Shown here in pieces: positions 35,704 to 55,506 of a stretch of DNA of 64,000 bases. Source of the DNA: Gonocerus acuteangulatus (taxonomy: Eukaryota > Arthropoda > Insecta > Hemiptera > Coreidae); assembly GCA_946811695.1 (NCBI GenBank), contig OX328128.1, positions 75,028,531-75,092,530 of the forward strand, given 5' to 3'. Within the stretch, counting starts at the first letter, position 1. Each line of letters starts with the position of its first letter. The translations under genes were made by a program, and so were the position numbers. The notes beneath the pieces are model-generated. The model ran no database searches. It saw only the letters and a list, made by a program, of their open reading frames with translations, and was not told where the DNA came from.

Positions 35704-36965
35704 AGTTCGGACGATTTTCATTCCTAAGATGAATAGTCCTGAACATCCAGGTAATAATAGGCTTATTTCTGTAGCGTCGGTTCACCTCAGGCAGCTTCAT
35801 AAAATCCTAGCTGTGCGCCTGAGGGATCTGGACTTGCATGAGACTAAGGGACACAGGGCGCTTATTTTAGCGAATTGCACGTCGTCGCCCTTGATATTGC
35901 AAAGGCTTTTGATTGTGTGAGCCATCAAGCCCGCAGAGCTGCGAACACCCTGAAAAGCCTACCGTCTGAATTTATTGAATACGTGATAGGGATCTACGGT
36001 TGCGGGTATACCCACATCACAGATAGTAGGCGTTGGACGAGGCCAATACGGCTATTGAGATTTGGCTATTTCGTGGGTGGAAGGTATCATTCGCAGTATG
36101 TATAAAGCACTGAGCCCTGGAAAGTGCCTGGCCCTGTCGCTGGTTCCGGCTGATAGGTGTCACAACATCAAGGTAGTCACTAACCCGTTGTTTAGGATCA
36201 ACGATGTGCCTTTGCGACAAACTCAGGTACAGGGTGCTTGGAGGTACCTGGGTGTTGTTTACAAGGATAGGGGTTCCGAGGGGTCCAATTTTGATGGTGT
36301 TCTCGATAGAATGGGATTTGCTCTTTTTAAGCCGCAACAGAAGCTTTTGGCTCTTAGAATTCATCTCCTTCCGAAGTTTGTACACGGCATGGTGATTCGC
36401 GGCGTCTTCCGGAAGTCACTGCCCAAAATTGATATCAAGGTCAGGGCTACGGTGAGGCGCTGGTTGAGGCTCCCAAGGGATGTTCCTTTGGGCTACTTTC
36501 ATGCGGCGTGTGCAGACGGAGGCTTGGGGTGCCTTGCATGAGCACCCTTGTCCCTGGGTTAACCATTGGCTGTCTCCAGCGTTTCGAGAGGTCGGGGTTG
36601 CCTGCGGCCAGGGCTGCGTGCGATTCGAGGGCTGTAGCCAGAAGGTTACGGAACGCGAGAGAGGCCCTGGTGAGACAGGGCTTGGACGAGGGGGACGCCT
36701 TCTACTCAACGGCAAGGAAACAGCGGTGGGCCGAAAAGTTATATTCCTCCATCGATGGTGGTTCCCTAAGAGAGTCTTCGAAATGCAAAGCCTCAACTCT
36801 CTGGATCTCTGCTGACGCGGGTGCCATACAGGCTAGGGGACTTTTTCCAGTCTGTTCAAGCCCACATTGGCGCGCTTCCAACTGCCGTTAGGGGATCCAG
36901 GGGCCGCAGAATTGATGGACTGCCTCTCTGCCGAGCAGGGTGTCCTTATGCATAGACGGCCTCAA
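35704..36965 (+). pseudogene. R2-clade non-LTR retrotransposon remnant
   Basis: Frames in succession give RTIFIPKMNSPEHPG and SVASVHLRQLHKILAVRL (RT finger motifs), VVALDIAKAFDCVSHQ (RT motif A), then PLRQ...AWRYLGVVY, RRWLRLPRDVPLGYFHAA (post-RT, R2-like) and GLPLCRAGC (start of the C-terminal CCHC-type motif). The stretch that should hold the catalytic Ala-Asp-Asp box is deleted near 36050-36110, and several frameshifts break the frame. Similarity is to R2, which normally inserts in 28S rRNA genes; no rDNA is present here. GC content (above 50%) contrasts with its surroundings. Dead copy lodged among family A Helentron-like sequence. Confidence 0.8.
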
Positions 36966-37984
36966 TAATTTGCATTACTATTGATTATGAGGCTTGGATA
37001 TTTGAGCCTTTTGAGGAAACATTTTTCTGATCTAACATTTCCAGTTAGAATTCCTCTAGGTATTTCCGGTAGCAAGAATCACGATTTCTTTTAGGATTTT
37101 TGGAAGATTTTTTGAAACATTTCTTCAAATGTTCATCGATCCTGCTTACTAATCGAAAAAAACTCGATTCAAATGTGTGTATATATACATACGTACATTT
37201 AAAGGGAGGCCAGACCAGAAGAGCCATTGTCCCCTTGGCTGCCCCTAAGGATGTAAAATGTACGTAGCTAGAGAGGTCTCCAGCGAAATATCGCACGAAG
37301 AAGTAGGCGAGAAGAAGCTCCACTGGAGATAGAAGTCGTTCTTCCTATAAAAAAAAAAGTCCGACTCGCAAGAACTGCATCATCTTAGCGTGGTTCCGTT
37401 CTCATCCCTAGACTCATTTAGAATGATTAAAATAGAAATTGTTATTATTTTGGGTCCACATTTCTAGAAAGGTCTTGATTTACGATCTTACCAGGATGGG
37501 TCGGCCAACCCTCCCTAGGAAGGAACCCGCTAGGCAGTTGAAAAGCTATATCTTGGAAATCCATATCTCAACATTAAATTATTTTTCTTATTTGTCTTAA
37601 CCTGTTTTATTTTCAAATACATTATCCAACTATAAGAAATTAAAAAATAACAAGGAATAAAAACAGACAAAAAGAACAGTTCGAATAAGCGAAATCAATT
37701 ACTTTACTGTTTTAAGCACTTATTTCTCCGATTGACATCGCCTAATCAAAACTTTCATTAGAACCTTTTTTGTAGAACATTTAATAAGCTATCTAATGGT
37801 ATTCTTCCGTTTACCAAGATTCTCAACCTTTTTCGAGATTTAAGGAAAGTATACAAAGTTACCAAAACTTTTTATGTCTGTTAATAAAATATTTTATTCT
37901 AACCCTTCCTTAACTCCAAACGTAACCAAAATTTCAACATATTAGTTTTAATGAAAGTAGAACATGCAGAAAATGTTTCCCCGC
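36966..37984. mobile_element. Family A interior and 3' end fragments
   Basis: 36958-37100 repeats 35090-35200 (AATTTGCATTAC, TTGGATATTTGAGCCTTTTG). 37368-37410 is a family A 3' end in minus orientation, followed by interior modules (CTAACCCTTCCTTAACTCC, GCACTTATTTCTCCGATTG). Confidence 0.6.
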
Positions 37985-38731
37985 TTTTAAGGTTGATCTC
38001 ATGACGCAATCCGGAAGTGCCGACTAGAAAATCTTGAGTTTCACAACCCCTAGAGAACGAAAATAACGGTGGTTCAAATTTGTGTGCGTGTATATGTATA
38101 TATACGTCTGTTCGCGGTCTAGCACAGCGAATAATGGTCCGATTTTGATGAAATTTGGTACAAAAATCTTTCGTCTAATTTTAAAGGTCAAGTTCATTAA
38201 CCAGCAGAATCCGCCCACCGCAACATGGTTTTTGGAGCAAAATTCGCGCAAAAATCTTACTTCACATGCTTGCAAGTACTCGTTTTATAGGTTTATTGGC
38301 CTAGAAAAACGAATGAAACCATTTTTAATGCAATAGCTTTAACCGTTTTGAGAAAAATGTAAAAATAATTGTCGAATAAAGTTTTTGGTTTGAGTACTTA
38401 GAATCATGAGATTCCGTTAAAATATTTTCTGCATGTTTGAAATTCATATTAACGAAGATGTTTAAATTTTGGTTACGTTTGGAGTTAAGGAAGAATTAGA
38501 ATAAAATATTTTATTAATAGACATGAAAGGTTTTAGGAACTTCGTATATTTTCCTTAAAATCTCGAAAATTGTTGGAAATCTTGGAAAGCGGAAGGTTAC
38601 CATTCGAAAACATACTAAATGGTCTACATATGCCTATGAAAGACTGTCTTTCATCATTGTGGTTTCGTTTTTTTTTTTTTAGTTTTTCTCGGAAACTAAG
38701 CAAAAAAGAAAAAAAAATGCCAAAGTACTTT
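37985..38731 (+). mobile_element. Family A (Helentron/HINE-like), outermost plus copy, left part
   Basis: Head GGTTGATCTCATGACGCAATC, CCCTAGAGAACG-AAAATAACGG, short TA tract, GTCTGTTCGC, GGTCCGATTTTGATGAAATTTGG and the downstream interior. It is interrupted at 38732 by another family A head; interior-like sequence and an A 3' end (45762-45806) continue on the far side of the nest, but exact continuity is not shown. Confidence 0.6.
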
Positions 38732-38867
38732 TTAGCGCGGTTCCTCCCTCCCTTCATAGGGAGGAACCCCGCTTATAAGGTTGATCTCATGAAACAATCC
38801 CAAAGTGCCGTCTAGAAAATTTAGCGTTTCAGAACCCCTAGAGACCGAAAATAACGGTGGTTCAAAT

Positions 38868-38868
38868 T

Positions 38869-38950
<82 letters not shown>
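38868..38950. repeat. (TA)n microsatellite inside family A
   Basis: Sits between GGTTCAAATTTG and TTTGTCTGTTCGC, the same place as in copies at 38090, 43746 and 50494. Confidence 0.95.
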
Positions 38951-38955
<5 letters not shown>

Positions 38956-39259
38956 CTGTTCGCAGGTTTCCGGCGTCCCTGATGGTCCGATTTTGATGAA
39001 ATTTGGTACAAAAATCCGTCGTCCAATTTGAAAGGTCACGTTCGTTAACCAAGTGCTTAAATTTTGAAGTAATTGATTTCGTTTATTCGAACGGTTCTTT
39101 TTGCCTGTTTTTATTCCTTGTTATTTTTTAGCACTTTCCTCCGAAGGAAAGTAGCTATTGAGGTTGCACTCATGACGGAATTTTTGAAAAATGTCTTCAA
39201 ATCTTTATCGATCCTACCTAGTAGACACCGAAAATGACACCCGTTAAAATTTATATATA

Positions 39260-39306
<47 letters not shown>

Positions 39307-39645
39307 GTTTCCAAATGTGGCAATATATATTGAATCTACATCCTTTCAATTTATATATATGTCTGTTAACACGATAGCGGCCAGAGTTTTTGTTTTTTCG
39401 TCACGAAACTTGGTGTATAGCATTCAATTAGCAAACGATTGAACGAGTTCGTTAACCACCAAAATCAGTCCACCGGAAGGGGGGGTTTGCCCCAAACCCA
39501 AAACACTAATTTGACCACGTCAGCCGTAATATTTGTTATATTTCAACGAAACTTGGTATTCGTAGTGGAAATATAGAGAGAAAAGTGAGATATAAATAAA
39601 AAGTCCGACTCGCAGGAACTGCGTCATCTTAGCGCGGTTCCAGTT

Positions 39646-39647
<2 letters not shown>

Positions 39648-39681
<34 letters not shown>

Positions 39682-39838
39682 GGCGCATCTACATCTAGGT
39701 CATTAGCGCCGACATCCAGGGTGTAGCGAGGAATTTTACCAGCGAGCCGTGGGATGATAAAATTCCTGCCGGAGGTTGGGAATCGACCATCTCCCGCTTA
39801 TGAATCCAAGGCGCTAGCCATTAGACCACGGGAGACCC
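39648..39838 (-). mobile_element. tRNA-derived SINE (family S2) inside family A
   Basis: T run then, on minus, head GTGGTCTAATGGCTAGCGCC (A box) and a partly deleted B box, body TTTTATCATCCCACGGCTCG. Flanked by CGGTTCCAGTTCA (39635-39647) and CGGTTCCTGTTCA (39839-39851), a 13-bp target duplication. Confidence 0.85.
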
Positions 39839-40313
39839 CGGTTCCTGTTCATATCCCTATTCTCATTTGAAAAGCATAGAATAGAAACAGATAATATTTT
39901 CCTCGGCCTTTGTTCAAAGGGTTTTATGGCTATACCTGGGGTCGGGTCCGCAAGACCCTAGAAACCTCTTCTACCGATACTTCATTTCATACGTTTCAAT
40001 GAATTGGAAAATATCAAAAATTTGCACATATTCCTGTGTTCTTTTACTGTAGTAATAATTCTACAGATAAAATCAATTAAAAAATAAAATAAAATACCCA
40101 ACAGCATAAAGGCAATTGAAAATATTCAGAAGACGTCATCGAATCTTTTTCTCTTGGCAAGCTATATTTCTAACAATGAATTGTTTTTCTTATTTTGCCT
40201 AATCTGTTTTATTGTAAAATACATTATCCAACTATAAGCAATTAAAAAATAACAAGGAATAAAAACAGACAAAAGTCCGACTCGCAGGAACTGCGTCATC
40301 TTAGCGCGGTTCC

Positions 40314-40315
<2 letters not shown>

Positions 40316-40346
<31 letters not shown>

Positions 40347-40509
40347 GGCACATCTACATCTAGGTCATTAGCGCCGACATCCAGGGTGTAGCGAGGAATT
40401 TCACCAGCGAGCCGTGGGATGATAAAATTCCTGCCGGAGGTTGGGAGTCGAACCCACCATCTCCCGCTTATGAATCCAAGGCGTCAGCCATTTGACCACG
40501 GGAGACCCC
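40316..40509 (-). mobile_element. tRNA-derived SINE (family S2), second copy at the same site
   Basis: Same SINE at the same position of a second family A end (CGGTTCCAGTT before, CGGTTCCTGTTCATATCC after). It retains the full B box GGGAGTCGAACCCACC that the 39648 copy has partly lost. Confidence 0.85.
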
Positions 40510-40817
40510 GGTTCCTGTTCATATCCCTATTCTCATTTGAAAAGCATAGAATAGAAACAGATAATATTTATGTCCCTAGTGCCATTTGATAAGCTTAGAA
40601 AAGAAATAAACTTATTTTTTTTTTATATATCTCGTGAAAATTGTGAAAATCCTCTCGAATATCTCGAATAAAAGTGATATTAAGGCGTCAGGGACACCGA
40701 CAGTAACTAACTTTTACACAGATGCGGAAATTACACAATCCGGCTCTCATTCTAAAGCAAAGCTCTATAAATCAATACAAAATATGCCTAATAAAGCCTT
40801 TCTAGAGGGTACAGAAG

Positions 40818-41057
40818 CATGGGCATATATGAGGGGGCTGCAGCCCCGTCCCGAAATTTTGAATTAATGATGAAAACTTCTCGTAAAACCCTTAAAAATA
40901 AATTAAATAAGATCACTTAGTTCATAAAACATATTTTATTTTACGTGTAATAGCGTTTTAGTTGCCTAAAACTATTCCAAGCTCTAAATATTTAGTATTC
41001 CATACCCTGGAAATGGTCTCAGCCCCCCCCCCGAAATTGTTTTTATATACGTCCATG
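40818..41057 (+). mobile_element. hAT-like MITE (CATGGGCGTATATA ends)
   Basis: Starts CATGGGCATATATGAGGGGG and ends TTTTTATATACGTCCATG. Flanks TACAGAAG (40810-40817) and TACAGAAC (41058-41065) form an 8-bp duplication with one mismatch. Contains GGGGGCTGCAGCCCC near the left end and a C run near the right. Confidence 0.8.
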
Positions 41058-42404
41058 TACAGAACCTTTTTGTAGAGCATTTAGTAAGCTTTCGAATGGT
41101 AATCTTCCGCTTCACAAGATTGTCAACGGTTTTCGAGATACTAACGAAAGTATACAAAGTTACCAAAACTTTTTTTGTCTGTTAATAAAATATTTTATTC
41201 TAACTCTTCCTTTACCCTAAACGTAACAAAAATTTCAACATATTAGTGTTGATGAAATTCGAACACGCAGAAAATGTTTCAACTGTATCCCATAATTCTA
41301 AGTACCAAAATCAAAGACAAACAACCCTCCCTAGGAAGGACGCTAGGCAGTTGAAAAGCTAAATCTTGGAAATCCATATCTCTAACATTAAATTGATTTC
41401 TTATTTTTCTTAACCTGTTTTATTTTCAAATACATTATCCAACTCTAAGCAATTAAAAAATAACAAGGAATAAAAATATAAAATTTTAGGCACTTTCAAC
41501 ACTTGTTCACACTGAGTAAAACAATATAAACAGATCTAAGGTGTTACACGGTAGCTGGTGAAAGAATGAATGAGGTCTCGTATTGCAATTTTCTGTATGC
41601 AGGGTCTACTTCCAGGTAACTTTTACCTTTTTCCAGGTAACCTTTTACTGCCCTTTACCGTTACTCAGAAAGCTCTTTGTGTTTACAAACAAAGGACTCG
41701 GTATAGACCACCCGTATTAACCCAAAAGTGATTATGTCAAGCTTGATAGCCTTCCTGAATTAAATTAAGGAATTTAAGAGTGCTTAAAATAGGTTCTTGA
41801 TCTAGTCAAAAAATTCAAGGAGAATTACACCACGAATAGAAATTTTCGGCCAAACAGAAGGAAAATAACAATAACAAGGATAGTTAAACTTCGTTTTCAA
41901 AGATTGTTAGTTGTAACACAAAAACGGTCACTCATGATTCTAATAAATTAACTGTGAAGGGTGATTACACAAATATTCCTGTTGAGCCTTTAAAGCTTCA
42001 ACTCAAAAAACATATTAACCCACAGGTAATATCTAGATATTCGTAAGGCATCTTCGAATTCTAACAAACAAAATATTGCTTCTAATTATACGTATCCTGT
42101 TTACTGACAAATACATTTGAGTACTATAAGAAATTACAAAAATGACGAGCAGTGAAAAAAAAACTGCGGGAAACACACAAATAGATCCGTTTAAATAAAC
42201 GAAACTAACTAACTAAGTTTTAAGCACTTATTTCTCCTAATGTGACGACCCCATCAAACATTTCTTCAAAACATTTTTCCACGATTTCCTAACCCTTTTT
42301 GAGATATTAATGAAAATATACGAAGAGGGCCTAATAGATATTCATACGGGATCTGAGAATCCCAAGATTCCGCAAAAATAAAATATTCTAATTATACGTA
42401 TCCT

Positions 42405-42405
<1 letters not shown>

Positions 42406-42463
<58 letters not shown>

Positions 42464-42491
42464 GGCGCATCTACTTCTAGGTCATTAGCGC
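42406..42491 (-). mobile_element. SINE S2 stub (5'-truncated)
   Basis: A T run of over 50 bp and only the 3' SINE segment (TACGGCGCATCTACTTCTAG, GTCATTAGCGCC). CGTATCCTGT occurs on both sides (42397, 42493), a clear retroposition duplication. Confidence 0.85.
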
Positions 42492-43741
42492 CCGTATCCT
42501 GTGTTATTGGCAAATACATTTGACTACTATAAGCAATAGCAAACAATAGGGAATATGCCAAAGAACTCGGATTAGGAGCCTCGACAGTTTCAAGACATTT
42601 TAAGGAAATCGGCAAATCCAAAACTGACATTTCATACGGTACAGCCTGATATATTTCTAACAATGAATTGTTTTTCTTATTTTAATAAATCTGTTTTATT
42701 GTCAAATACATTATCCAACTATAAGAAATGAAAAAATAGGAATAAAAACAGACCAAAAGAACCGTATGAAATAAACGAAAACAATTACTTCAAAGTTTAA
42801 GCACTTATTTCATCCGATTGACATCGCTTATTCAAAACTTTCCTCAAAACCTTTTTTGTAGACCATTTAGTAAGCTTTCGAATGGCAACCTTTCGCTTCC
42901 CAAGATTTTCAATCGTTTTCAAGATATTAATGGAAGTATACGAAGTTCCCAAAATTTTCATTATTTTTAGCAATAGAAAATTGGTCTCATTTTTCCTATC
43001 CTGTTTTACATACAAATACATTTTCCCAACATAAGAAATTACAAAAATAAAAAGCAATAAAAAACCAAGGGAAAGAGACAAAAATTACAAAAAGAACGAC
43101 AAAAACCCGTTCATAAGAAAAAAACAGACGTATTTGAAGATTTAAGCACTTATTTCTCCGATTGACATAACCTAATCAAAAATAGTTTTAGAATCTTTTT
43201 TGTAGAAAATTTAGTAAGCTTTCAAATAGTTTCTATCTACTTACCACGATTTCCCAACCGTGTTCGAGATATTAATGAAAGTATACAAAGTTCCCAAATC
43301 TTTTCATGTCTGTTAATAAAATATTTTATTCTAACCCTTCCTTAACTCCAAACGTAACAAAACTTTCAACATATTAGTTTTAATGAAAGAAGAACATGCA
43401 GATAATGTTTCAACTGAATCCCGTGATTCTAAGTACCGAAACCAAAAACGGTATTCAAAAACTATTTTTCCAATTTTCTCGAAAACGGTTAAAGCTATCG
43501 CCTTGAAAATGGTTTCATTCGTTTTCCTAGCCCAAGAAGCATATAAAAAGAGTCCTTACAAGCTTATGAACTCAAAAACGTAAGCGTTACGATTTTTTTT
43601 GCGCGAATTTCGTCCCAAACGCCATCTTCCAGTGGGCGGATTTTGCGGGTTAACGAACTTGACCTTTCAAATTGGACGCAGATTTTTGTACCAAATTTCA
43701 TCAAAATCGGACCATCAGGGAAGCCAGAAATGAGCGAACAG

Positions 43742-43862
<121 letters not shown>

Positions 43863-45128
43863 AATTTGAACCACCATTATTTTCGGTCTCTAGGGGTTCT
43901 GAAACGCGAAATTTTCTTGTCGGCACTTCCGGATTGTTTCATTGTATCAACCTTATAAGCGGGGTTCCTCCCTATGGGGGAGGGAGGAACCGCGCTAAAA
44001 TGAACTAAATCGGTTCATAAGGAGGGGGGTTTACTCCGGACCCGCAATACCAATTCGCCACTACCAGCCGTGATGTTTGGTATATTTCGACGAAACTCGG
44101 TATTCGTAGTGGTAATCTACAGGTAAATATGTGTTGTAAAAATAATCTAAATCGGTTCATTAGGAGGGGGGGGGGGGTTTACTCCGGACCCACAATACCA
44201 ATCCGACACTACCAGCCGTGATTTTTGGTATATTTTGACGAAACTCGGTATTCGTAGTGGTAATCTACAGGTAAATATGTGTTGTAAAAATAAACTAAAT
44301 CGGTTCATTAGGAGGGGGGGTTTTCTCCGGACCCAAATTACTAATATACTCATACCGGTCGTAATTTCTGCTGTATTGTAACGAAACGCGGAATACTTCG
44401 TGGGTAACTAATGAGAAAGAAGTGTTGTAAAAATGAGCTGAATCGGTCAATCGGAAAGGGGGGTTTACTTTGTAATATATTTCAATAGAAAAGCCCGCCA
44501 GACGTAGGTTCACAAAGCCGCCGCAAGGAGCGCTTTCTACCACTAGAGGGACTGTATCCTGTTCCTGCGTTAGATCAAAATACGATAATATGAGGTGTTT
44601 TGTATTTATTACGTAGTGTAATAGGTACCATGTGTAAACATAACTCTGGAAGCAAATTAGATCAGTTACTCATTACAAATTTAAAAGAAAACTATTAATG
44701 TTTTTATTTTCTTTATGTAGGATATTTTAAGCAAACTGTTCTGGAAGCAGTCTACACTACCCAAATTCTGAGGAAAGTGCTTAGTTATGCAGCTCCTGCG
44801 TGACGGACTTTTAATTGCTTATAGTTGGATAATGTATTTGACAATAAAACAGATTAGGTAAAATAAGAAAAACAATTCATTGTAGTAAAAGAACACAGGA
44901 ATATGTGAAAAATGTTGATATTTTCTAATTCATTGAAACATATGAAATGAAGTATCGGTAGAAGAGGATTCTAGGGTCTGGCGGACCCGATCACGTAAAG
45001 CCATAAAACCCTTTGAACAAAGGCCGAGGAAAATATTATCTGTTACTATTCTAAGCTTTTCAAATGACAATAGGGATATGAACAGGAACCGCGCTAAGAT
45101 GATGCAGTTCCTGCGAGTCGGACTTTTT

Positions 45129-45806
45129 TGTCTTTGATTTTGGTACTTAGAATTATGGGATTCAGCTGAAACATTTTCTGCATGTTCTCCTTTCATTAAA
45201 ACTAATATGCTGAAATTTTTGTTACGTTTGGAGATAAGGAAGGGTTAGAATAAAATGTTTTATTAGACATAAAAAGTTTTGGTTACTTTGTATACTTTCC
45301 TTAATATCTCGAAAAAGGTTTAGAATCTTGGTAAACGGAAGATTACCATTAGAAAGCTTACTAAATGCTCTACTAAAAAGGTTCTGAAGAAAGTTTTAAT
45401 TAGGCGATGTCAATCGGAGAAATAAGTGCTTAAACCTTTAAAGTAATTGATTTCGTTTATTCGAACGGTTCTTTTTGCCTGTTTTATTCCTTGTTATTTT
45501 TTAATTGCTTAAAGTCGGATAATGTATTCGACAATAAAACAGATTAAGTAAAATAAGAAGATCAATTTATTGTTAAAAATGTAGCGCTCAAAGAGAGAGA
45601 TCCCAAGGCTTTCCAAATGCCTCTGAGCGGAGGCCTTTCTGGCCGATTTATGGGTTGTCCGATCCATACAGGTAAGACCATAAATCAAGACCTTTCAAGA
45701 CTGGTGGACCCAAAACAATAACTGATTCTATTTTAATCGTTCCAAATTAGACTAGGGATAAGAACGGAACCACGCTAAGATGATGCAGTTCCTGCGAGTC
45801 GGACTT
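45129..45806 (+). mobile_element. Family A interior and 3' end
   Basis: Interior modules in plus order ending GGAACCACGCTAAGATG, GCAGTTCCTGC, GTCGGACTTTTTT. It carries the intact junction (45488-45508) that shows where the B element landed in its sister copy. Confidence 0.75.
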
Positions 45807-45862
45807 TTTTCTTTCGTTTTCCATCCTGCATCGATTTCCGAAGTTTGGCACAAACTATCATA

Positions 45863-45866
<4 letters not shown>

Positions 45867-45903
<37 letters not shown>
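45867..45903. repeat. (TA)n microsatellite
   Basis: Lies about 50 bp upstream of the first zinc-finger exon acceptor. Confidence 0.9.
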
Positions 45904-45907
<4 letters not shown>

Positions 45908-45949
45908 TTATATTTTAAATTATTCAAATAAATTAATTTTGTGTTTCAG

Positions 45950-52970
<7,021 letters not shown>

Positions 52971-53117
52971 ATATGGAAGGACGGAAAACAGAAATATCTA
53001 ATTATCTATATGTGTGACTCTAAATTTCACTTAAATGGGACAGAAAGTCAATTATAAAAGACCATAATTACTTCTGCTTCAAATACTTCATAAAAAACAA
53101 TTATACTCGTTCACATC

Positions 53118-53123
53118 AATAAA
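53118..53123 (+). terminator. Candidate poly(A) signal of the zinc-finger gene
   Basis: AATAAA 148 bp after the stop codon; a second AATAAA lies at about 53341. Confidence 0.5.
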
Positions 53124-53770
53124 AATAACTAATATACCATTTAACCTTACACCGAATCGAGCTGAAAGAAAACTAAAAGATTTAATATGGTGGCCACATG
53201 TATCAGCTGATATTCGCTTCGAAGTACGAGTTCGATAAATAATCAGCTGGTTTGCCTCCCCACCATGTCGGTTCTTTTAGGCTTCAGGAATAGTTTCAGT
53301 CATAAGATCCTGAGGAAAGCCGTGAATCTTGTATAGCAAGGAATAAATGAATTGGTGCTGAAGTAATTGTTTTTTTTATTTTATTGGACTTATTCGTTTA
53401 AGTGATTTTAAACATAATTTATGATTATAGGCTATTTATTTTTGTTAAATGTATATAAGAGCTCTAAATGTCCTTGTTAAAATTAACCAAAAAATAAATA
53501 TGAATACTGTTTATTTTGTATTTATATCAGTTATTTTAAATACTATCTTCAGAATTACGACATCAACTAACCACCTGCTAAGGAATGACCTCCTACCTTT
53601 CGGAATTTAATTACATAAATCTATTAATCCTGAAATTTTAAATAACTGAACTTTCTACAAATATATATGTTGTTGTTGATACGGCATTCTCCAAAGATCG
53701 TTTTTTAAAGTAATATTTCGCAAAATTCTCATTCTGCTTCATGGTAATTTTTTTAATTTACAAAAGTTAT
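53124..53770. other. Intergenic DNA downstream of the zinc-finger gene
   Basis: 53305-53345 has GATCCTGAGGAAAGCCGTG then TTGTATAGCAAGG, a diverged form of the Penelope-like hairpin at 23966. Nothing else is recognised. Confidence 0.5.
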
Positions 53771-53774
53771 CAAA

Positions 53775-54389
53775 ATTGGATTGGAAGGCTTTGAGCCGTC
53801 GTGTGTCATATTCCTGCGACTGGATAAGACGAGGTTATTTTTCGGCAAATGTTGCAAGCTGAGAGAAGGAATCGTCTTCAGGCATGTCGGAGGCGAAGAG
53901 AAGGGACTCCATAGGTTCCTCGTGGAACTTCAGCTTCCGATCTTGCGACTGAGGGTGGTTCCGACCCGGACTTGGCATTTACGATCTTCTAGAAAAGACT
54001 TTAGTGAGGAGAATAGATTGATTCGTCACGATGTCTTCTTCAGTTTATTTGGTAGCCCTCGGAGCAAGACGGAATCGGAGGCTCCTTTCAGGTCCAAAAA
54101 CAACTTCAGCAACTCTTTGTCCTTGGTGCGTGGTCGATTGATGTCTGAAGCAAAATTTATAAGATGGAATGGCAGAGGACTCTTCAAGATGTTGCCGTAG
54201 TCTTTTCTCTAAGCTTTTTCCCATCTTTTTGCCTCGTGTACGTAATAGACGTATTGGGTAATAACTGGCATGACTATACTCAGGCTTCCCTTCCTTATGG
54301 ACCATCAACGCGATCTCGTTCTTCTAAGCCTTTGGAAAGTATCCCGACCTCATGCAGGCATTGAAGACCAAATGGGCGATCGTCTTCCT
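53775..54389 (-). pseudogene. Jockey-type LINE reverse transcriptase fragment
   Basis: The minus frame gives MVHKEGKPEYSHASYYPIRL and KRLRQHLEESSAIPSYKF...RHQSTTHQGQRVAEVV, the N-terminal RT motifs (KPGK..SSYRPISLL, IP..QFGFR..HST) of Jockey-like elements, followed by degenerate sequence. No catalytic Asp-Asp box is reached before the frame breaks. Cut on its 5' side by the family B element at 54390. Confidence 0.75.
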
Positions 54390-54511
54390 TTTAGCACTTT
54401 CCTCCGAAGGAAAGTAGCTATTGAGGTTGCACTCATGACGGAATTTTTGAAAAATGTCATCAAATCTTTATCGATCTTACCTAGTAGACACCGAAAATGA
54501 CCCCCGTTAAA

Positions 54512-54577
<66 letters not shown>

Positions 54578-55506
54578 GTTAACACGATAGCGGCCAGAGT
54601 TTTTGTTTCTTCTTCGCGAAACGTGGTATATAGCGTTCAATTAGCAAACGATTGAACGAGTTCGTTAACCACCAAAATCGGTCCACCAAGAAGGGGGTAT
54701 ACCCCAAACCCAAAACACTAATTCGACCATGCCAGCCGTTGTTTTTGTTATATTTCAACGAAACTCGGTATTCGTTATGCTGATCTAAAGAGAGAAATAC
54801 GTTGCAAAAATAAAATAAATCGGTTCATTAGGAGGGGGGGTTTACCCCGGACCCACATTACCAATTTGCCACTACCAGCCGTAATTTTTGTTACATTTCA
54901 ACGAAACTCGGTATTCGTGGTAGTAATCAACAGGGAAAATGGGTTGTAAAAATAAACTAAATATACTAATGGGTTATTTGGAGGGGGGGGGGGGGTTTCT
55001 CTGGACCTAAAGTACTAATATACTCATACCGGTCGTAATTTCTGCTGTATTGTAACGAAACGCGGCATACGTCGTGGGTAACTCATGAAATAGAAGTTTT
55101 GTAAAAATGAGCTAAATCGGTCAAACGGAAAGGGGGGTGTACTTTGTAATATATTTCAATAGAATAGCCCGCCAGACGAAGGTTCGCAAGGTCGCCGCAA
55201 GGAGCGCTTTCTACCACTACAGCAGGGACTGTATCCTGTTCCTGCGTCAGATCAAAAGACGGAAAATGAAGTTTTTGTGTATTTATTAAGTAGTACAGTA
55301 TCATGTATTAACATAACACTGGAAGCAAATTATTTACAAAATTAATAATTGAACAGTTCTCATAAGAAATGTAAATGAGCAGAACTATTCACGTTTTTAT
55401 TTTATTTACAGAGGTTATTTACAGCAAATTATTCAGTAATGTAGTCTACATTACAAAAATTCTGAGGAAAGTGCTTAGTTATGCAGCTCCTGCGTGACGG
55501 ACTTTT
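54390..55506 (+). mobile_element. Complete family B (HINE-like) element
   Basis: Head TTAGCACTTTCCTCCGAAGG with hairpin partner GAAAGTAGCT; (TA)n at 54516-54573; sub-repeats with G runs and CGAAACTCGGTATTCG; tail GAGGAAAGTGCTTAG (inverted relative of the head), hairpin GCAGCTCCTGC and GACGGACTTTT. 1.1 kb, no ORF. Subterminal inverted repeats plus a 3' hairpin and T-rich flanks are the plan of Helentron-associated elements. Confidence 0.8.

Noticed and set aside
36480..36891. Overlapping long frames on both strands at 36.4-36.9 kb
   Set aside because: GC-rich R2-clade remnant; only the plus-strand frames matching R2 motifs are meaningful, the rest are shadows.
40634..40867. 77-codon frame as a small gene
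   Set aside because: Lies in family A interior that also appears at about 49330-49440 with a broken frame, and runs into the hAT-like MITE.
53781..54200. 139-codon plus-strand frame
   Set aside because: It is the antisense shadow of the Jockey-like RT remnant on the minus strand.
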